In this document: in pieces, positions 37,362-46,410 of the stretch
How the letters are laid out: every line of letters starts with the position of its first letter
How positions within the stretch are numbered: the stretch's first letter is position 1
From: Mesostigma viride
Taxonomy: Eukaryota > Streptophyta > Mesostigmatophyceae > Mesostigmatales > Mesostigmataceae
DNA: 64,000 nt
Reading direction: 5' to 3'
Assembly: GCA_009746045.1 (NCBI GenBank)
Contig: RPFO01001900.1
Coordinates: 1 to 64,000, forward strand
The notes under the pieces: generated by a model
Database searches by the model: none
What the model saw: the letters and a program-made list of their open reading frames with translations, nothing else
What the model was told of the DNA's origin: nothing
Position numbers and translations under genes: made by a program

Positions 37362-37595
37362 ATGAGTTTCTTCCTGGCGGTGCTACTCGTCCTCGCCGGA
37401 CTCTACTTCAGTCTAGCCTACGTGTCCGTGCTCGTCGGAGGCCAGATCCCCGACCTTCTCAAGATGCTTCTGGCGCCCGCGACCGGCTCCCTCGCCCTCT
37501 TGGGCGTCAAGTCCGCCTGGCGGCAACGCTCGCGATCGAACGGCGTCGACGTCGATCACCACGACGCGAGGAGACCGCGGGCGACAGGTAACTGA
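37362..37595 (+). CDS. Small membrane protein
   Basis: 77 aa. The N-terminus is one long hydrophobic segment ('FFLAVLLVLAGLYFSLAYVSVLV', residues 3-25); a second, weaker hydrophobic stretch ('LLAPATGSLALLGV') follows, then a basic hydrophilic tail. No family recognised. Its 3' half overlaps the end of the convergent frame 37413-37907, so one of the two stops is probably wrong. Confidence 0.5.
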   Translation: MSFFLAVLLVLAGLYFSLAYVSVLVGGQIPDLLKMLLAPATGSLALLGVKSAWRQRSRSNGVDVDHHDARRPRATGN

Positions 37596-37907
37596 CCGCA
37601 ACACACGAGACGGGATGCGGACGGCTTGGCGCACGACCGCGTTCGCGATCATGAGCAGAGCCAACCACGTCATGAACGTCCGCACGACGACGTGCACGCT
37701 CTCGAATCGGCTGTCGATGACGTCGCGACAATGGCCGGGGTTGTTGTCCCAGATGTCCGACGTCGTCCTCGTCATGGCCGCGCAGATGTCGCTCTCCTTC
37801 ATGCTCATCCAGAACCCGAACGCGCCGACAGTCGGCCCCTTCATGAACAGCTCCCGCAAAGGGCGCGTGACCAGCCAGTCGTACGCCTTCGAGACCAGCA
37901 GAGACAT
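37413..37907 (-). CDS. Membrane-associated hypothetical protein, C-terminus uncertain
   Basis: From the ATG at 37907, the first ~100 residues look real: 'KAYDWLVTRPLRELFMKG', 'AFGFWMSMKESDICAAM', then a hydrophobic helix 'FMTWLALLMIANAVV'. Beyond about residue 100 the frame runs antisense over the convergent small membrane gene and is Arg-rich, so the natural end is probably near 37600. Not recognised. It follows the VLTF3-like gene on the same strand with a gap of about 30 bp. Confidence 0.45.
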   Translation of the reverse strand: MSLLVSKAYDWLVTRPLRELFMKGPTVGAFGFWMSMKESDICAAMTRTTSDIWDNNPGHCRDVIDSRFESVHVVVRTFMTWLALLMIANAVVRQAVRIPSRVLRSVTCRPRSPRVVVIDVDAVRSRALPPGGLDAQEGEGAGRGRQKHLEKVGDLASDEHGHVG

Positions 37908-37939
37908 GGCCCACTTACCCTACGATCTCCCTTCGAAAA

Positions 37940-38487
37940 CTATTTGAACCGGATCAGGAACCGTCTGCGGGTAATGACCTTGGGACGCACGATCGACCCG
38001 AGGTCGGCCGCGCGGCACCGCTTCCTCGTCCGCTTGACCACGGTCACGCGGATGGCGCGCCCGTTGTTGTGGTGGCACTTGGGCAGCTCCCCGCGAATCT
38101 CCGCGATGTTGCGCACGGCGTAGTCCACGACCCCGTTCGTGATCGCCCATCGGAAGAAGTTCATCTGTCCCGGGGTCGTCTGCACGACGCGGTCGCCGTG
38201 GGCGAGGGGGTCTTCTTCCGACGCGCGAAAGGGTCGAACATCTTCTTCGAGTAAAAGTCCAGATGTTCGCGGTAGGACATGTACAGGTTGAAGGGGGCGT
38301 TCTCGACCGGCGTAAGGTACTCGACGTTGTGGATCCTCGCGTAGTTCGTCACGAGCCACTCCAACACGCGCAGGGAGACGAGCTCGTTCTTCGGCTCCGA
38401 CTCCTTGTGTCCGCAGATCCCGAACAGCACGTCAAAGTGCCGCGCGTCCCCGAAGAAACGCACGAGCGAACGCTCCAACAACTCCAT
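37940..38487 (-). CDS. Poxvirus late transcription factor VLTF3-like protein
   Basis: About 183 aa from the ATG at 38487 with one frame break near 38205. The C-terminal signature of VLTF3-like proteins is clear: 'YSKKMFDPFARRKKTP' is followed, after the frame change, by 'VVQTTPGQMNFFRWAI' and 'GVVDYAVRNIAEI' (family pattern FDPF.RR...TT.GQ.NFF.WAI...V.DY). VLTF3 homologues drive late viral gene transcription and are core genes of nucleocytoviruses. The protein is short, and the N-terminal zinc-binding part of some homologues is not evident. Divergent from the 38590 gene. Confidence 0.85.
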
Positions 38488-38589
38488 GACCTCCGCTCGT
38501 CCCGATTCGTCCTCCTTTCCGCCCCCAAACAAATTTTCTCCCGAGAACGCGCGCGTAACGGGGACCGAAAAAAAGCGCACGGTGCTAGT

Positions 38590-39405
38590 ATGGCCGCGTT
38601 TCTCCCCGTCCCTCTCGTCCTGCCGCGCGATGCGTCTCCCCGCGAGACCCGCGACGTCTTGCGTTCCGTCGAGGGCGTGTGTCGCTACCACGACCTCCCT
38701 CGCCCCTTTATCAAGGTGGTGAACAAGACCAAAGACCTCGTGGCCGAGCTCGGGAACGACGACTACGTCGTGACGGAATTGCGGAAGGGCGAGTACTGTC
38801 TCCTGGCGTTGGTCCGCGTTCGCGGCGGTCGTACGGTCTGCGCGATCGTGCACGGGGATCGGAACGTGTCGATCGTACGGATGCCGCCTTTCAAGACCAA
38901 ACTGTTCAAGGGCACCGTCGCGGCCGGAGTGCTCGGAAGGGACCCTCTGGGCCGTTCCGTGTTCTACGTGCACGACTGTCTCGCGTTCGCGCGTCACTCA
39001 TTATTGCATCGCCCGTTCTTGGACAGGATGGAGTACGCGAGGCAGTTGGCGGACATGAACTTTCCGAGTGTGGGAAGTTATTACATTCATACGTTTATTA
39101 AGTGCCTGTCGTTCTTGGAAAGCAACGCGGATCACAGGGGCATGGAGAGTCACAACATGCTGTTCCTTCCCCGCGGAGCCCCGTCTCACATGTCCTACGT
39201 GGCGGGGGGCGTTCCTATCCTGTTGGAGAACAAGTCGGGGGACGTTGAGGACCGGGGCTTCCTCACTCGTCCCTCGCGCCCTTCCGGCTTCTCGCTCTTT
39301 TCCCTGTCGCCGCCTTCGTGGGGTCGTACGATACCAAGTACGCCAGTCGCAGCGCGGCCGTCGTCATGGCTGACTCCCTTTTGGCTCCGGACTCCGGCGT
39401 TGTAG
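38590..39405 (+). CDS. Possible inactive nucleotidyltransferase-fold (capping-enzyme-like) protein
   Basis: 271 aa. Several regions fall in the order of the covalent nucleotidyltransferase motifs (RNA capping guanylyltransferase/DNA ligase): 'VTELRKGEYCLLALV' where motif I (KxDG) would be, 'LFKGTVAAGVLG' at motif III, 'VFYVHDCLAFARHSL...RM' at motif IIIa, and 'ESHNMLFLPRGAPSHMSYVAG' at motif IV. The KxDG and EG residues are not preserved, so activity is doubtful. The neighbouring VLTF3-like gene suits a transcription-linked role. The last ~50 residues overlap the convergent primase gene and may be read-through. Weak assignment. Confidence 0.4.
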   Translation: MAAFLPVPLVLPRDASPRETRDVLRSVEGVCRYHDLPRPFIKVVNKTKDLVAELGNDDYVVTELRKGEYCLLALVRVRGGRTVCAIVHGDRNVSIVRMPPFKTKLFKGTVAAGVLGRDPLGRSVFYVHDCLAFARHSLLHRPFLDRMEYARQLADMNFPSVGSYYIHTFIKCLSFLESNADHRGMESHNMLFLPRGAPSHMSYVAGGVPILLENKSGDVEDRGFLTRPSRPSGFSLFSLSPPSWGRTIPSTPVAARPSSWLTPFWLRTPAL

Positions 39406-40686
39406 TCGAGAACAGGCGCACCGACACCTCGTACGGGATCGGACTCGGCTCCGACCGGAACCCGCGACATTCGTCGTCGAAACAGCGTTGGAACACGCCG
39501 TTGCGAGTGATCTCGAACCACACGTTGTTGTTGGCGTGGGCGCGGTCCACGTTTTTGCAGACGTGCGAGCGACTCCAGACCCAGTAGACGCTCGACTGCC
39601 CTTCGCCCTCCTTGAACACGTTGCTGATGGGGATCCCGCGGAGCGCCTCCTTGACGGCCGCGTACAGCCGTCCGTCTCGCGGCAGCGCGTTGCCGTTGTG
39701 AGGCGACGCGTGGGACGTGCGGACCTGGGGTACGCGGTCCCGTCCTTTCCGCGCACCCGGAGCTCGACGAGCTTGGCGTCGTAGTACGGCGGGGGCACGA
39801 GTTCCACGGGTTCCTTGATGACCTCGTCGTACGTGCGGACGGACGTCAGGAACAATTGCTCCAACGCAGTGCGCTCCGCTCTCCTCCGCGACGTTGCCGT
39901 CCCCGTCGAGCTCGCGCAAGTACGTGTAAGGTCGCTTCTCGTGGATCTTGCCGTAGGTACACCCGCACTCCCTCCGTATCTTGCGTTTGCCGTCGCAGAA
40001 CACGCAGGGACACGCCCCCGTCGACGAGCCCCCTTGCACCCGCCCTCGATCTCTTTCTCCAGCTTGCGCAGTTTCTCGGGGCACACGGTGCAGCGGACGC
40101 ATTTGAACGAGAACAGCATGCGCAGGCCGTTGTCCATCATGACCGAAGGGTCCACGACGGCGTTCCACGAGTTCCCCGTCCTGTCTCCGAACGCCTCGTG
40201 GAGTTTGCATAGGATGTACCCCCTGAGTTGCAGCGCCCTCGCCTTGTTGATCGGGACGCCGGGCCAGTGCAAGTGGAACCCCGTCTTGATTTTCCCGTCC
40301 GGTTTCCTCTTCGTGGGCGCGCTGCAGATCACCATCATGAAGTCCGTGTCCTCGCGCTCCGTCACGGTCTCCTTGACGGCCGCGTGGATCAAGGGGATCC
40401 ACTTGTCGAGGATCTCGTCCGTCAGGTCGACGTCGTCCTCGCAGTCCAGGTCGAGGAAGAAGGGGAACAGGGGGAACGATTTCTGCTCGACGATGAAGTT
40501 GGGTCGGCCCGCCTTCGCGTCGCTGGCGATGAGTTTGTAGAACGCGGGCAGGTCCTCGTGGTCGACCACCGCCCGCCCGCCCTCGAACCCGTCTAGCAGC
40601 AGATGGGTGTACTTCTCTCCCGGCTGGACGAAACAATCCCTCTCCTTGAGCCAGTTCGTGGCCGCGGTGCCTCTCCACGGACCCAT
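39263..40686 (-). CDS. PrimPol-like archaeo-eukaryotic primase with UL52-type zinc motif, frame-broken
   Basis: About 475 aa from the ATG at 40686, with breaks near 40025, 39890 and 39740. The AEP catalytic part shows 'FPFFLDLDCEDD' (metal-binding DxD), 'KTGFHLHWPGV' (His motif) and 'VVDPSVMMDNGLRMLFSFKC' (third Asp and nucleotide-contact region). The C-terminal zinc knuckle has 'CKNVDRAHANNNVWF' and 'VFQRCFDDECRGF', as in herpesvirus UL52 and cellular PrimPol. It would synthesise primers and might bypass lesions. It is encoded apart from the D5-type helicase at 51478, whose N-terminal region lacks an obvious AEP domain. Confidence 0.85.
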
Positions 40687-40743
40687 GGTCGTCGTCCAGA
40701 GAGAGGACTTTTTCTTCTCGCGAGGCGAATATATACCCTCCCA

Positions 40744-41321
40744 ATGCCGATCTACACCCGACACGGCGATCTGGGGAAGACCCGACTCTTCACGGGCGAC
40801 GTCGTCGACAAGTTCGACTCGTACGTGGAGGCTGTCGGCGATGTGGACGAACTGAACTCGGCCATCGGATTGGCCAGGGTGTTTTGTAGGAATCAGCGGA
40901 TCAAGCAGGAGATCCTGCCGTTCCTACAGAAACGGCTCCTGGACGTCGGATCTGCCTGTCGACTCCATCCGACGGCCAACCGCACCGGAACCGTTTCGAT
41001 CCGGAAGGACAGTGCGTGAGGACGCTCGAGTCGTGGATCGACATGATGGACGAAGACCTGTCGCCGTTACGGAACTTCGTGCTCCCGGGCGGGGACGGGG
41101 AGGCGAACTCGTGCTTGCACCTGGCCCGCTCCGTGTGCCGCCGCGCCGAACGATCCGTGGCGTTCCTCGCCTCGACGCACGAGGGACGCGTCGACGCGCA
41201 CGTCCTGTCGTTCATGAACCGCATGTCCGACCTGCTGTTCGTGTGCGCGAGGATGGAGGCCGACGCGTCGGAAGTGCGTTACAAAAAGGGGCAGGCGAAC
41301 GAAGTTATTTTCAAACCATAG
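40744..41321 (+). CDS. ATP:cob(I)alamin adenosyltransferase, PduO/MMAB-type
   Basis: About 192 aa with one frame break near 41010. Family signatures run the whole length: 'MPIYTRHGDLGKTRLFTG' (ATP-binding N-terminus, TRxGDxGxTxLxxG), 'AVGDVDELNSAIGLAR', 'NFVLPGGDGEA', 'ARSVCRRAERSVAFL' (catalytic Arg/Glu region) and 'SFMNRMSDLLFVCAR'. The enzyme transfers adenosyl from ATP to reduced cobalamin, making coenzyme B12. Length is normal for the family and no mitochondrial presequence is seen. The obvious client is the class II RNR at 25660-28878. Divergent from the primase gene, with 'atatatac' between them. Confidence 0.9.
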
Positions 41322-41334
41322 TCTGAAGGACGAA

Positions 41335-42061
41335 ATGGCATCCGAAATCGAACCGGAGAAACCGTTAAGGGTCCACGTCCCGGGCCGACTCGATAGCAGC
41401 CCTCCCCCCGGGCTGTACAAGTCAGAGGACCGAGAGGAGGAAGAGTGCGTCGTCCGAGAGCACGTACGATTCGAGTGACAAAGGGAGCGGGGGGACTTCC
41501 GACCCGGAGCGCCTGTGGACCTCGAAAATCGAGCGCCTGGTGTTCGCGTGGGGCCAGAAGGCCGTCGCGTATCGCCAGATGCACGAGATGGCGTCGACCC
41601 GCGCCATGTTCTTTTACAATCTGTTGGGCATTCCCACGATCGTATTGTCGGCGACTGCGGGCACGCTCGCGTTCAGCGGGAGAAAGTTTCCCAACGTGAA
41701 CATGGATATGTGCGTGGGGGCCGCGAGCATGCTCGTGAGCGCCCTTTCCGGAATACAAAACTTTTTGCATTTCTCTCAAAAATCCGAGCAACACAAACAA
41801 ATGGTCCACAAATTCGCGGCGTTCTACCACACCGTGGACGCCGAGTTGACGAAACACAGGAAGCACCGCATGAACCCGTTCGACTTTCTGCAGGTGTTGC
41901 GACTCGATCTAGACCGGCTCGTGTCCGACGGGCCGACCATCCCGCCGAGCATCCGGAAAAAACACGAGAAGACACTCGAAGTGCGGAGGTGTCGGCGCAA
42001 CTCGGATGAGACGGAGATCATCATCAGCGTGAAGGAGGAGGAGCGGATGGCGATTGTTTAA
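41335..42061 (+). CDS. SLATT-domain two-helix membrane protein, frame-broken near the start
   Basis: About 241 aa. The acidic N-terminal part (ATG at 41335) changes frame near 41445. The rest ('SKIERLVFAWGQKAVAYRQMHEMAS') leads into two membrane helices ('FFYNLLGIPTIVLSATAGTL' and 'VGAASMLVSALSGIQNFLHF') followed by a cytosolic helical segment with 'QHKQMVHKFAAFYHTVDAEL'. This arrangement is the SLATT fold (two-helix membrane effector), known from bacterial nucleotide-sensing conflict systems and also present in large eukaryotic DNA viruses. Role in the virus unknown; membrane disruption or sensing is inference. Confidence 0.7.
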
Positions 42062-42098
42062 AATTGTAGAAGTACTTATTGTACGGAGCGCGGACGAC

Positions 42099-42284
42099 AT
42101 GCGCGGTCTCTCGGTGATCGTTTATTTCTTCGTCACCTACGTGTTGCTGGTCTTCCGGCCGCGGTGTATGTTCCAGGAGAACGGACGCCCGCTGCCCTTC
42201 GGAATCGGGACCAATCAGACGCTGTTGCCCTTTTGGATCGTCGCCCTCCTAGCGGCGCTTTACACTCGCTTGCTCGCGGAATAA
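42099..42284 (+). CDS. Small two-helix membrane protein of a conserved nucleocytovirus type
   Basis: 61 aa. The first helix 'LSVIVYFFVTYVLLVFRP' is followed by a loop 'RPLPFGIGTNQT' and a second helix 'LLPFWIVALLAALYTRLL'. The 'FRP...F...G.pFG.G...T..P.W' pattern is one I associate with a short virion membrane protein family of large DNA viruses. The next gene starts 2 bp after its stop. Probably an internal-membrane virion component. Confidence 0.6.
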   Translation: MRGLSVIVYFFVTYVLLVFRPRCMFQENGRPLPFGIGTNQTLLPFWIVALLAALYTRLLAE

Positions 42285-42286
42285 GG

Positions 42287-42532
42287 ATGGACACTCTCGA
42301 ACTGCCGTGTTTCGACCCGTCCAGCGAACTGGAGGAGGCGTACGTCGGAGACGATCTGCCGGACGCCTTTGAGAGTCACTACCGCGACGACCTGCTGAAC
42401 CTGTACCTCGCCCTTCGCGAGATGGCGAGCGCGTCCGGTCTCCCCTTCTTCCGCGACGCGACGTTCTCCAAGTTTTGCGATTTCGTGAAGTCGACGAGCA
42501 CGCGCGAGAATATTCCTCCCCCTCTTTACTAG
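42287..42532 (+). CDS. Small hypothetical protein
   Basis: 81 aa, acidic. The core 'DDLLNLYLALREMASASGLPFF' followed by 'DATFSKFCDFVKSTST' looks like a compact helical domain of the small conserved type found near virion membrane genes; I cannot name the family. It is immediately downstream of the 42099 gene, immediately upstream of the DUF3179-like gene, and probably co-transcribed with both. Confidence 0.55.
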   Translation: MDTLELPCFDPSSELEEAYVGDDLPDAFESHYRDDLLNLYLALREMASASGLPFFRDATFSKFCDFVKSTSTRENIPPPLY

Positions 42533-42537
42533 AAAGG

Positions 42538-43338
42538 ATGGACTCTCTCGTCCGAGGGCGTTTCGGGAACCCGCGCAACGTGATCACGCTCAATCGCGTC
42601 CCTCCGATCTTGAACCCGCTCATCAACGAACAGCCGCCGGCCGTGCTGTCTCCCGTCGACGAGGTCATCGTAACGCCCGTGGGCCCCTCTCTCCTGGTCA
42701 TCCCCCGCTCTATCATGGAACAGCACGAGGTCGTCCACGTGGTCGGGAACAGCATCACGTATTGTCCCTACACGGGATGCGCGGCCGCGTACCCGCTCCC
42801 GTACAGCACCACCGGGCTGGTGTACAACAGCAACGTCCTCTTGTACGACCACACGGACGGGTCGCTCCTCTGCCAGCTCCTGGGGATGTACGTGAAGGGT
42901 CCTAAGCGCGGGGTGATGATCCCGAGGACGCCGGCGATCGTGTGTCCGTACACGGCGGTGACGTCCCTCTCCCGCCCCGAGACGACCTTCGGGGACTTGA
43001 GGGGGTACGGGGCGAACGTGTCCTACGTCCACGGGTCTCCGACGGACGGGGGATACGATTGGACGGACAAGTACGCGGAATACAGGGATTCGAGAGACGT
43101 AAAGTTCCCGGTCGCCGCGCCGTTCCGTCCTAGTGGCCGCGTGCATCCCAAGGATCTGGGATACGTGGACCTGTGGGACGACTCAAAGGAGTTCGTGCCC
43201 GGCCGGCCGGCGTCGTTCGGCGACATGACGGCGCTCTTGTCTCAGCGCCACTTCCCGGTTTCGATGTTCGCGTTCGCCCACTCGGCGTTCGAGCGCGAGT
43301 TGCGGGAACTCGACCCCCCGACGCGGTTCCCCATTTAA
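42538..43338 (+). CDS. DUF3179-like protein
   Basis: A 266-aa intact frame. The centre matches the DUF3179 family of bacteria and archaea: 'IMEQHEVVHVVGNSITYCPY' (family: I...HE.VND..GG.PV.VTYCPLC), 'GLVYNSNVLLYDHTDGSLLC' (YNS.L.MYDR.T.SLW.Q), then 'QLLGMYVKGPKRG'. The family has no established function; the conserved Cys and His could bind metal. Here the second Cys of the usual CPLC is replaced by Tyr ('CPYTGC' keeps another Cys three residues on). I know of no characterised viral member. Tightly spaced in a same-strand run with small virion-type genes. Confidence 0.75.
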   Translation: MDSLVRGRFGNPRNVITLNRVPPILNPLINEQPPAVLSPVDEVIVTPVGPSLLVIPRSIMEQHEVVHVVGNSITYCPYTGCAAAYPLPYSTTGLVYNSNVLLYDHTDGSLLCQLLGMYVKGPKRGVMIPRTPAIVCPYTAVTSLSRPETTFGDLRGYGANVSYVHGSPTDGGYDWTDKYAEYRDSRDVKFPVAAPFRPSGRVHPKDLGYVDLWDDSKEFVPGRPASFGDMTALLSQRHFPVSMFAFAHSAFERELRELDPPTRFPI

Positions 43339-43355
43339 TCTGCGCGTACTTTATA

Positions 43356-44626
43356 ATGGGGAAGGAGCTCTTGATCTTCGCGATCATCACCATGGCCGTG
43401 CTGGCCATCGCGTACTTGAGCGTGACCACCACCTCCGCCGACGAGAAGGACGCCGACGAGAAGGACGAGAAGCCGTCGCCGCCGCGCCGCCGCAGAGGAA
43501 GGGGACTCGCCGGCAATGAAGGAGTCGGAGGAGGCGGATCCCGTCGCGATGGTGGTCGTCAAGTTGCCGGAGGAGATGACGAACGAGGAGCTGGCCAAGG
43601 AGCGGGCGCGACTGCTCGCTCTGAACAACGGGAACGAGAACGCCGAGGCCGTCAAGCGCATCCAGGCGTACATCGAGGCGCGCGAGATCGAGCAGAGCGC
43701 GTTTCCGACGGCGGCGGACATTGCGGGGCGGACGGGGACCGTCAGACGGGGCTGGAGAAGGCCAGCGCGCAGACCTGACGTTCCTCGAGAGGGCGTATCG
43801 CGAGACCTTGCGGTTCTCGCACGACACGTCCGCGTTGCGTCCGAGCGCGCGAGGCGTCAATCTCATCAAAGACCGGCTGCTGGAGTGCGTGGAGAAGACG
43901 CTCAACGACGAGGAGACGCGTCTGCGCTCCGTCCGCGACGCCCTGACGAAAGACACGTCGGTGCGCAAGGCGGCCAACGACGCGCTCAACCGGTACAAGG
44001 AGCAGTGGCGACCCGCCTACGACACGTTCGAGGCCTATCTGGAAGGCGACCGAGCGCGCCGCGCGCCGAACGTCATGATCTCGTTCCTCATGAACATGGG
44101 CATACAAGGGGAGATCGCGAGCTACGTCGAGAACCCGTACTCGTTCGTGCGTCTCAACGTGGCGGGGAACACGCCCAAGGTGCTCGAATGGCTCTTGAGC
44201 GAGCGGTACAAGCAGGACAACGCGGGGTCCAAGGCCCTGCGGCCCATCCTGGACGGCGACAGCAACGCCATGAAGAACAACCTCAAGAACGCGAGTCACA
44301 AGGCGATGGACGAGGAGGCGGTCCGACTGCGCAAGAGCCACGACGAGCACAACGCCGCCGACATCAGCGGGAAGGCCGCCAAGAAGCTGCTGCTAGACGA
44401 TTTCCTGCGCCAGAAACGTGCGGCCGAGGCCGCCTACGGCGACGCGATCGACGCCGAGCCGCGCGGCGTCATGTTCGACTTCCTGTGGACAACGCAGGAG
44501 ATCTCCAAAATGAGTGTAGACGACATTTCGAAATTGGTCGCGAATCCGGCCGAATGGGTGCAGCGGTCCGCGGACAACGCGAAACGCATGCGGACGTTTA
44601 TTTTCACGAACGAATATTTTCGTTGA
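43356..44626 (+). CDS. Membrane-anchored helical protein, frame-broken
   Basis: About 423 aa. From the ATG at 43356 ('ttataatg') there is an N-terminal membrane helix 'LLIFAIITMAVLAIAYLSV' and a charged Lys/Asp/Glu-Pro linker. Frame breaks near 43500 and 43770 lead to an alpha-helical body ('LPEEMTNEELAKERARLLAL', 'FLERAYRETLRFSHDTSAL', 'SFLMNMGIQGEIASYVENPY'), ending 'MRTFIFTNEYFR'. No family recognised. The anchor plus long helical body suits a structural virion protein. Confidence 0.55.
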
Positions 44627-44643
44627 TGTGTATGAATTAAGAA

Positions 44644-44856
44644 ATGAATGACCTTTACGCAATCTTGCTGACTCTCGTGGGAGTGATGGTGATATGGTTC
44701 GGGACGTCCATGATCCCCAAGAACCCCAAACAATCCTCTACATTGCAAAATCTTCCCAGCCGCGTGTTCATTGCGGGGGGCATGCTCGCGTGCATCCCGG
44801 GCGCCATCGCGGCCTTCCGTTTCGCACGGGAACGGATGGCTAGTTCCAAAACGTGA
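44644..44856 (+). CDS. Small two-helix membrane protein
   Basis: 70 aa. Helix 1 'LYAILLTLVGVMVIWFGTS' (residues 4-22) and helix 2 'VFIAGGMLACIPGAIAAFRF' (41-60), joined by a Pro/Asn/Gln-rich loop. It ends overlapping the stop of the convergent YqaJ gene by 17 bp. Likely a virion membrane component; not recognised at family level. Confidence 0.6.
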   Translation: MNDLYAILLTLVGVMVIWFGTSMIPKNPKQSSTLQNLPSRVFIAGGMLACIPGAIAAFRFARERMASSKT

Positions 44857-45724
44857 AGTTCGCTAGAGACGTGACTTCTTCCACCTCCTTCTCCTTTTTC
44901 TCGACGACCGGGGCAGGCAGAGCCCGCGGGGGTTTGTCGATAAACGGGAACGGCTCCTCCTGTTTCGGTCCGATGTCGAGGTCGACCTCCACTCCCGCCC
45001 GTCGAGTCCTCTTGCCGCTCCCCCGCGACGAAGCCGTCGACCGATCCGAGTCCGACCCGGACCCCGAGCCGGCGAACGCGCCCGTCTTGTCCAGGTACTC
45101 GAGCCCGCCCTTGGCGTCGATCTCGACCCAGTCGTTGCGGAACTTTTGCATGACCGGGAAGTAGCGCCGAAACCAGCCTCGATCCCGTTTCATCTCCAAG
45201 ATGTCGAGCACCTGCTCGCTCCACGTCGTCGGCGGCGAGTACTGCACGAAATGGGCCACCTCCAGGTTCAGGATCTCCAATAGCACCTGCACTTGGGGGA
45301 CGTAGTACTTCGGACACTCGTGCGTGATCTTGCGGCGGAGGGGACACTTGATCTCGATCAGGATGCCGTCCGTGGTCACTCGGTCCGGGCTCCCTCCCAG
45401 CCAGGGATGCAGCGGATGCGCGATCAGGCCGAACTCGAGACACGTTTTCCCCGTCACCTTTTCGTACTCGCGCGCGGCGACGTCCTCGTTGTCGTTGCCC
45501 CATTTCGTGGCGGCGTTGCCCGCGAAGGCGTAGCGCGAGTCCCCGAGTTTCTTGCGCAACAGTTTCTCGCGACTCTGGTACGGATTGCAACCGATGGCGG
45601 CCGCCAGGTCGGACGCGGTCAGCATCTTGTCGCGGATGGCGAACCATTCCGGACTGCGCTGGGGCGGCGTCCGGATCTTGAGCAGTTCCAGGACCGCCGG
45701 GTGGACGTAGGTGTTTTTCTCCAT
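44840..45724 (-). CDS. YqaJ/lambda-type exonuclease (viral recombinase)
   Basis: 294 aa, intact. 'RTPPQRSPEWFAIRDKMLTA' followed by 'SDLAAAIGCNPYQSREKLL' is the typical YqaJ start (Q.s.eW...R...lTaSd...ai). The catalytic region has 'WLGGSPDRVTTDGILIEIKC', giving the Asp and Glu-x-Lys of the PD-(D/E)xK nuclease, and 'YVPQVQVLLEI' (the Q..vQ..m motif). Such 5'-3' exonucleases feed single-strand annealing recombination and are common in nucleocytoviruses. An acidic/Ser-rich C-terminal tail is extra. It is followed on the same strand by the resolvase's neighbourhood, consistent with a recombination module. Confidence 0.9.
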   Translation of the reverse strand: MEKNTYVHPAVLELLKIRTPPQRSPEWFAIRDKMLTASDLAAAIGCNPYQSREKLLRKKLGDSRYAFAGNAATKWGNDNEDVAAREYEKVTGKTCLEFGLIAHPLHPWLGGSPDRVTTDGILIEIKCPLRRKITHECPKYYVPQVQVLLEILNLEVAHFVQYSPPTTWSEQVLDILEMKRDRGWFRRYFPVMQKFRNDWVEIDAKGGLEYLDKTGAFAGSGSGSDSDRSTASSRGSGKRTRRAGVEVDLDIGPKQEEPFPFIDKPPRALPAPVVEKKEKEVEEVTSLANFTFWN

Positions 45725-45779
45725 CGAGAAAAGTGCTCGTTACCCGTCGGCAAAAAAGAGGACGGTCGCCAAACGCGCG

Positions 45780-46374
45780 TCACAGGGTGACCTCCCTCGT
45801 CGCCGGTCGCTCCTCGACCAGTTTCGACAGGCCCTGCAGGAAGGCGTCGGCGGCGTCGTCCTTCTTGTGGAGGGAGTGGAAGTACTTGACGTGAACGGGG
45901 TACTGCTCCAGGATCTTGGCGGTGTGCTCGATGGCGACCTTCTTGTTGTACCGGTACCGGTTCCTTATATTGCATTCGACCGGGGGGCCCGTGTAGACGT
46001 GCAGTTTCCGTGACGGCGATACGAACTCCACTTTCATCTTGGGGAACTCGTCCGTGTCGGTTGGACGGTAGAGCAGATGCGTCTCGAAGAAGGACTGGAT
46101 GACGTGGCTGATCACTTTCATCTTGACGTTGGTCTTGGTCTGCCGCTCGATGAGGACCTTATCCGCGACGCAGAACGACCCGATGCGACGGAACAGTTCG
46201 GCGGGCAGTTTCTTGCACGCCTCTTCGAGCGACGCCGCGTCGAGATCGATGACTTCCCAGTTCAGGATCTCGAAGCGGGCGTTTCCGGCGTACTCGTTGG
46301 GCGCCCTTCGCAGTGTTGCAGGTGCAGTAGGCTAGGTTGGTGATGCCGACGTCGAAACTCAGGTAGATCGTCAT
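45780..46374 (-). CDS. RuvC-like Holliday-junction resolvase (poxvirus A22-type), frame-broken
   Basis: About 197 aa with one break near 46308 (one extra C in 'gcgccc'). RNase H-fold signatures: 'IYLSFDVGITNLAYC' (first catalytic Asp), 'FEILNWEVIDLD' strand, 'VADKVLIERQTKTN' (catalytic Glu followed by RQ) and, near the C-terminus, 'HKKDDAADAFLQGL' (final Asp pair). The family resolves branched and concatemeric DNA during genome maturation. It lies next to the YqaJ nuclease. Confidence 0.88.
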
Positions 46375-46410
46375 ATCGGACGTTATTTTCCGATACTACG
46401 ATATATAAGA

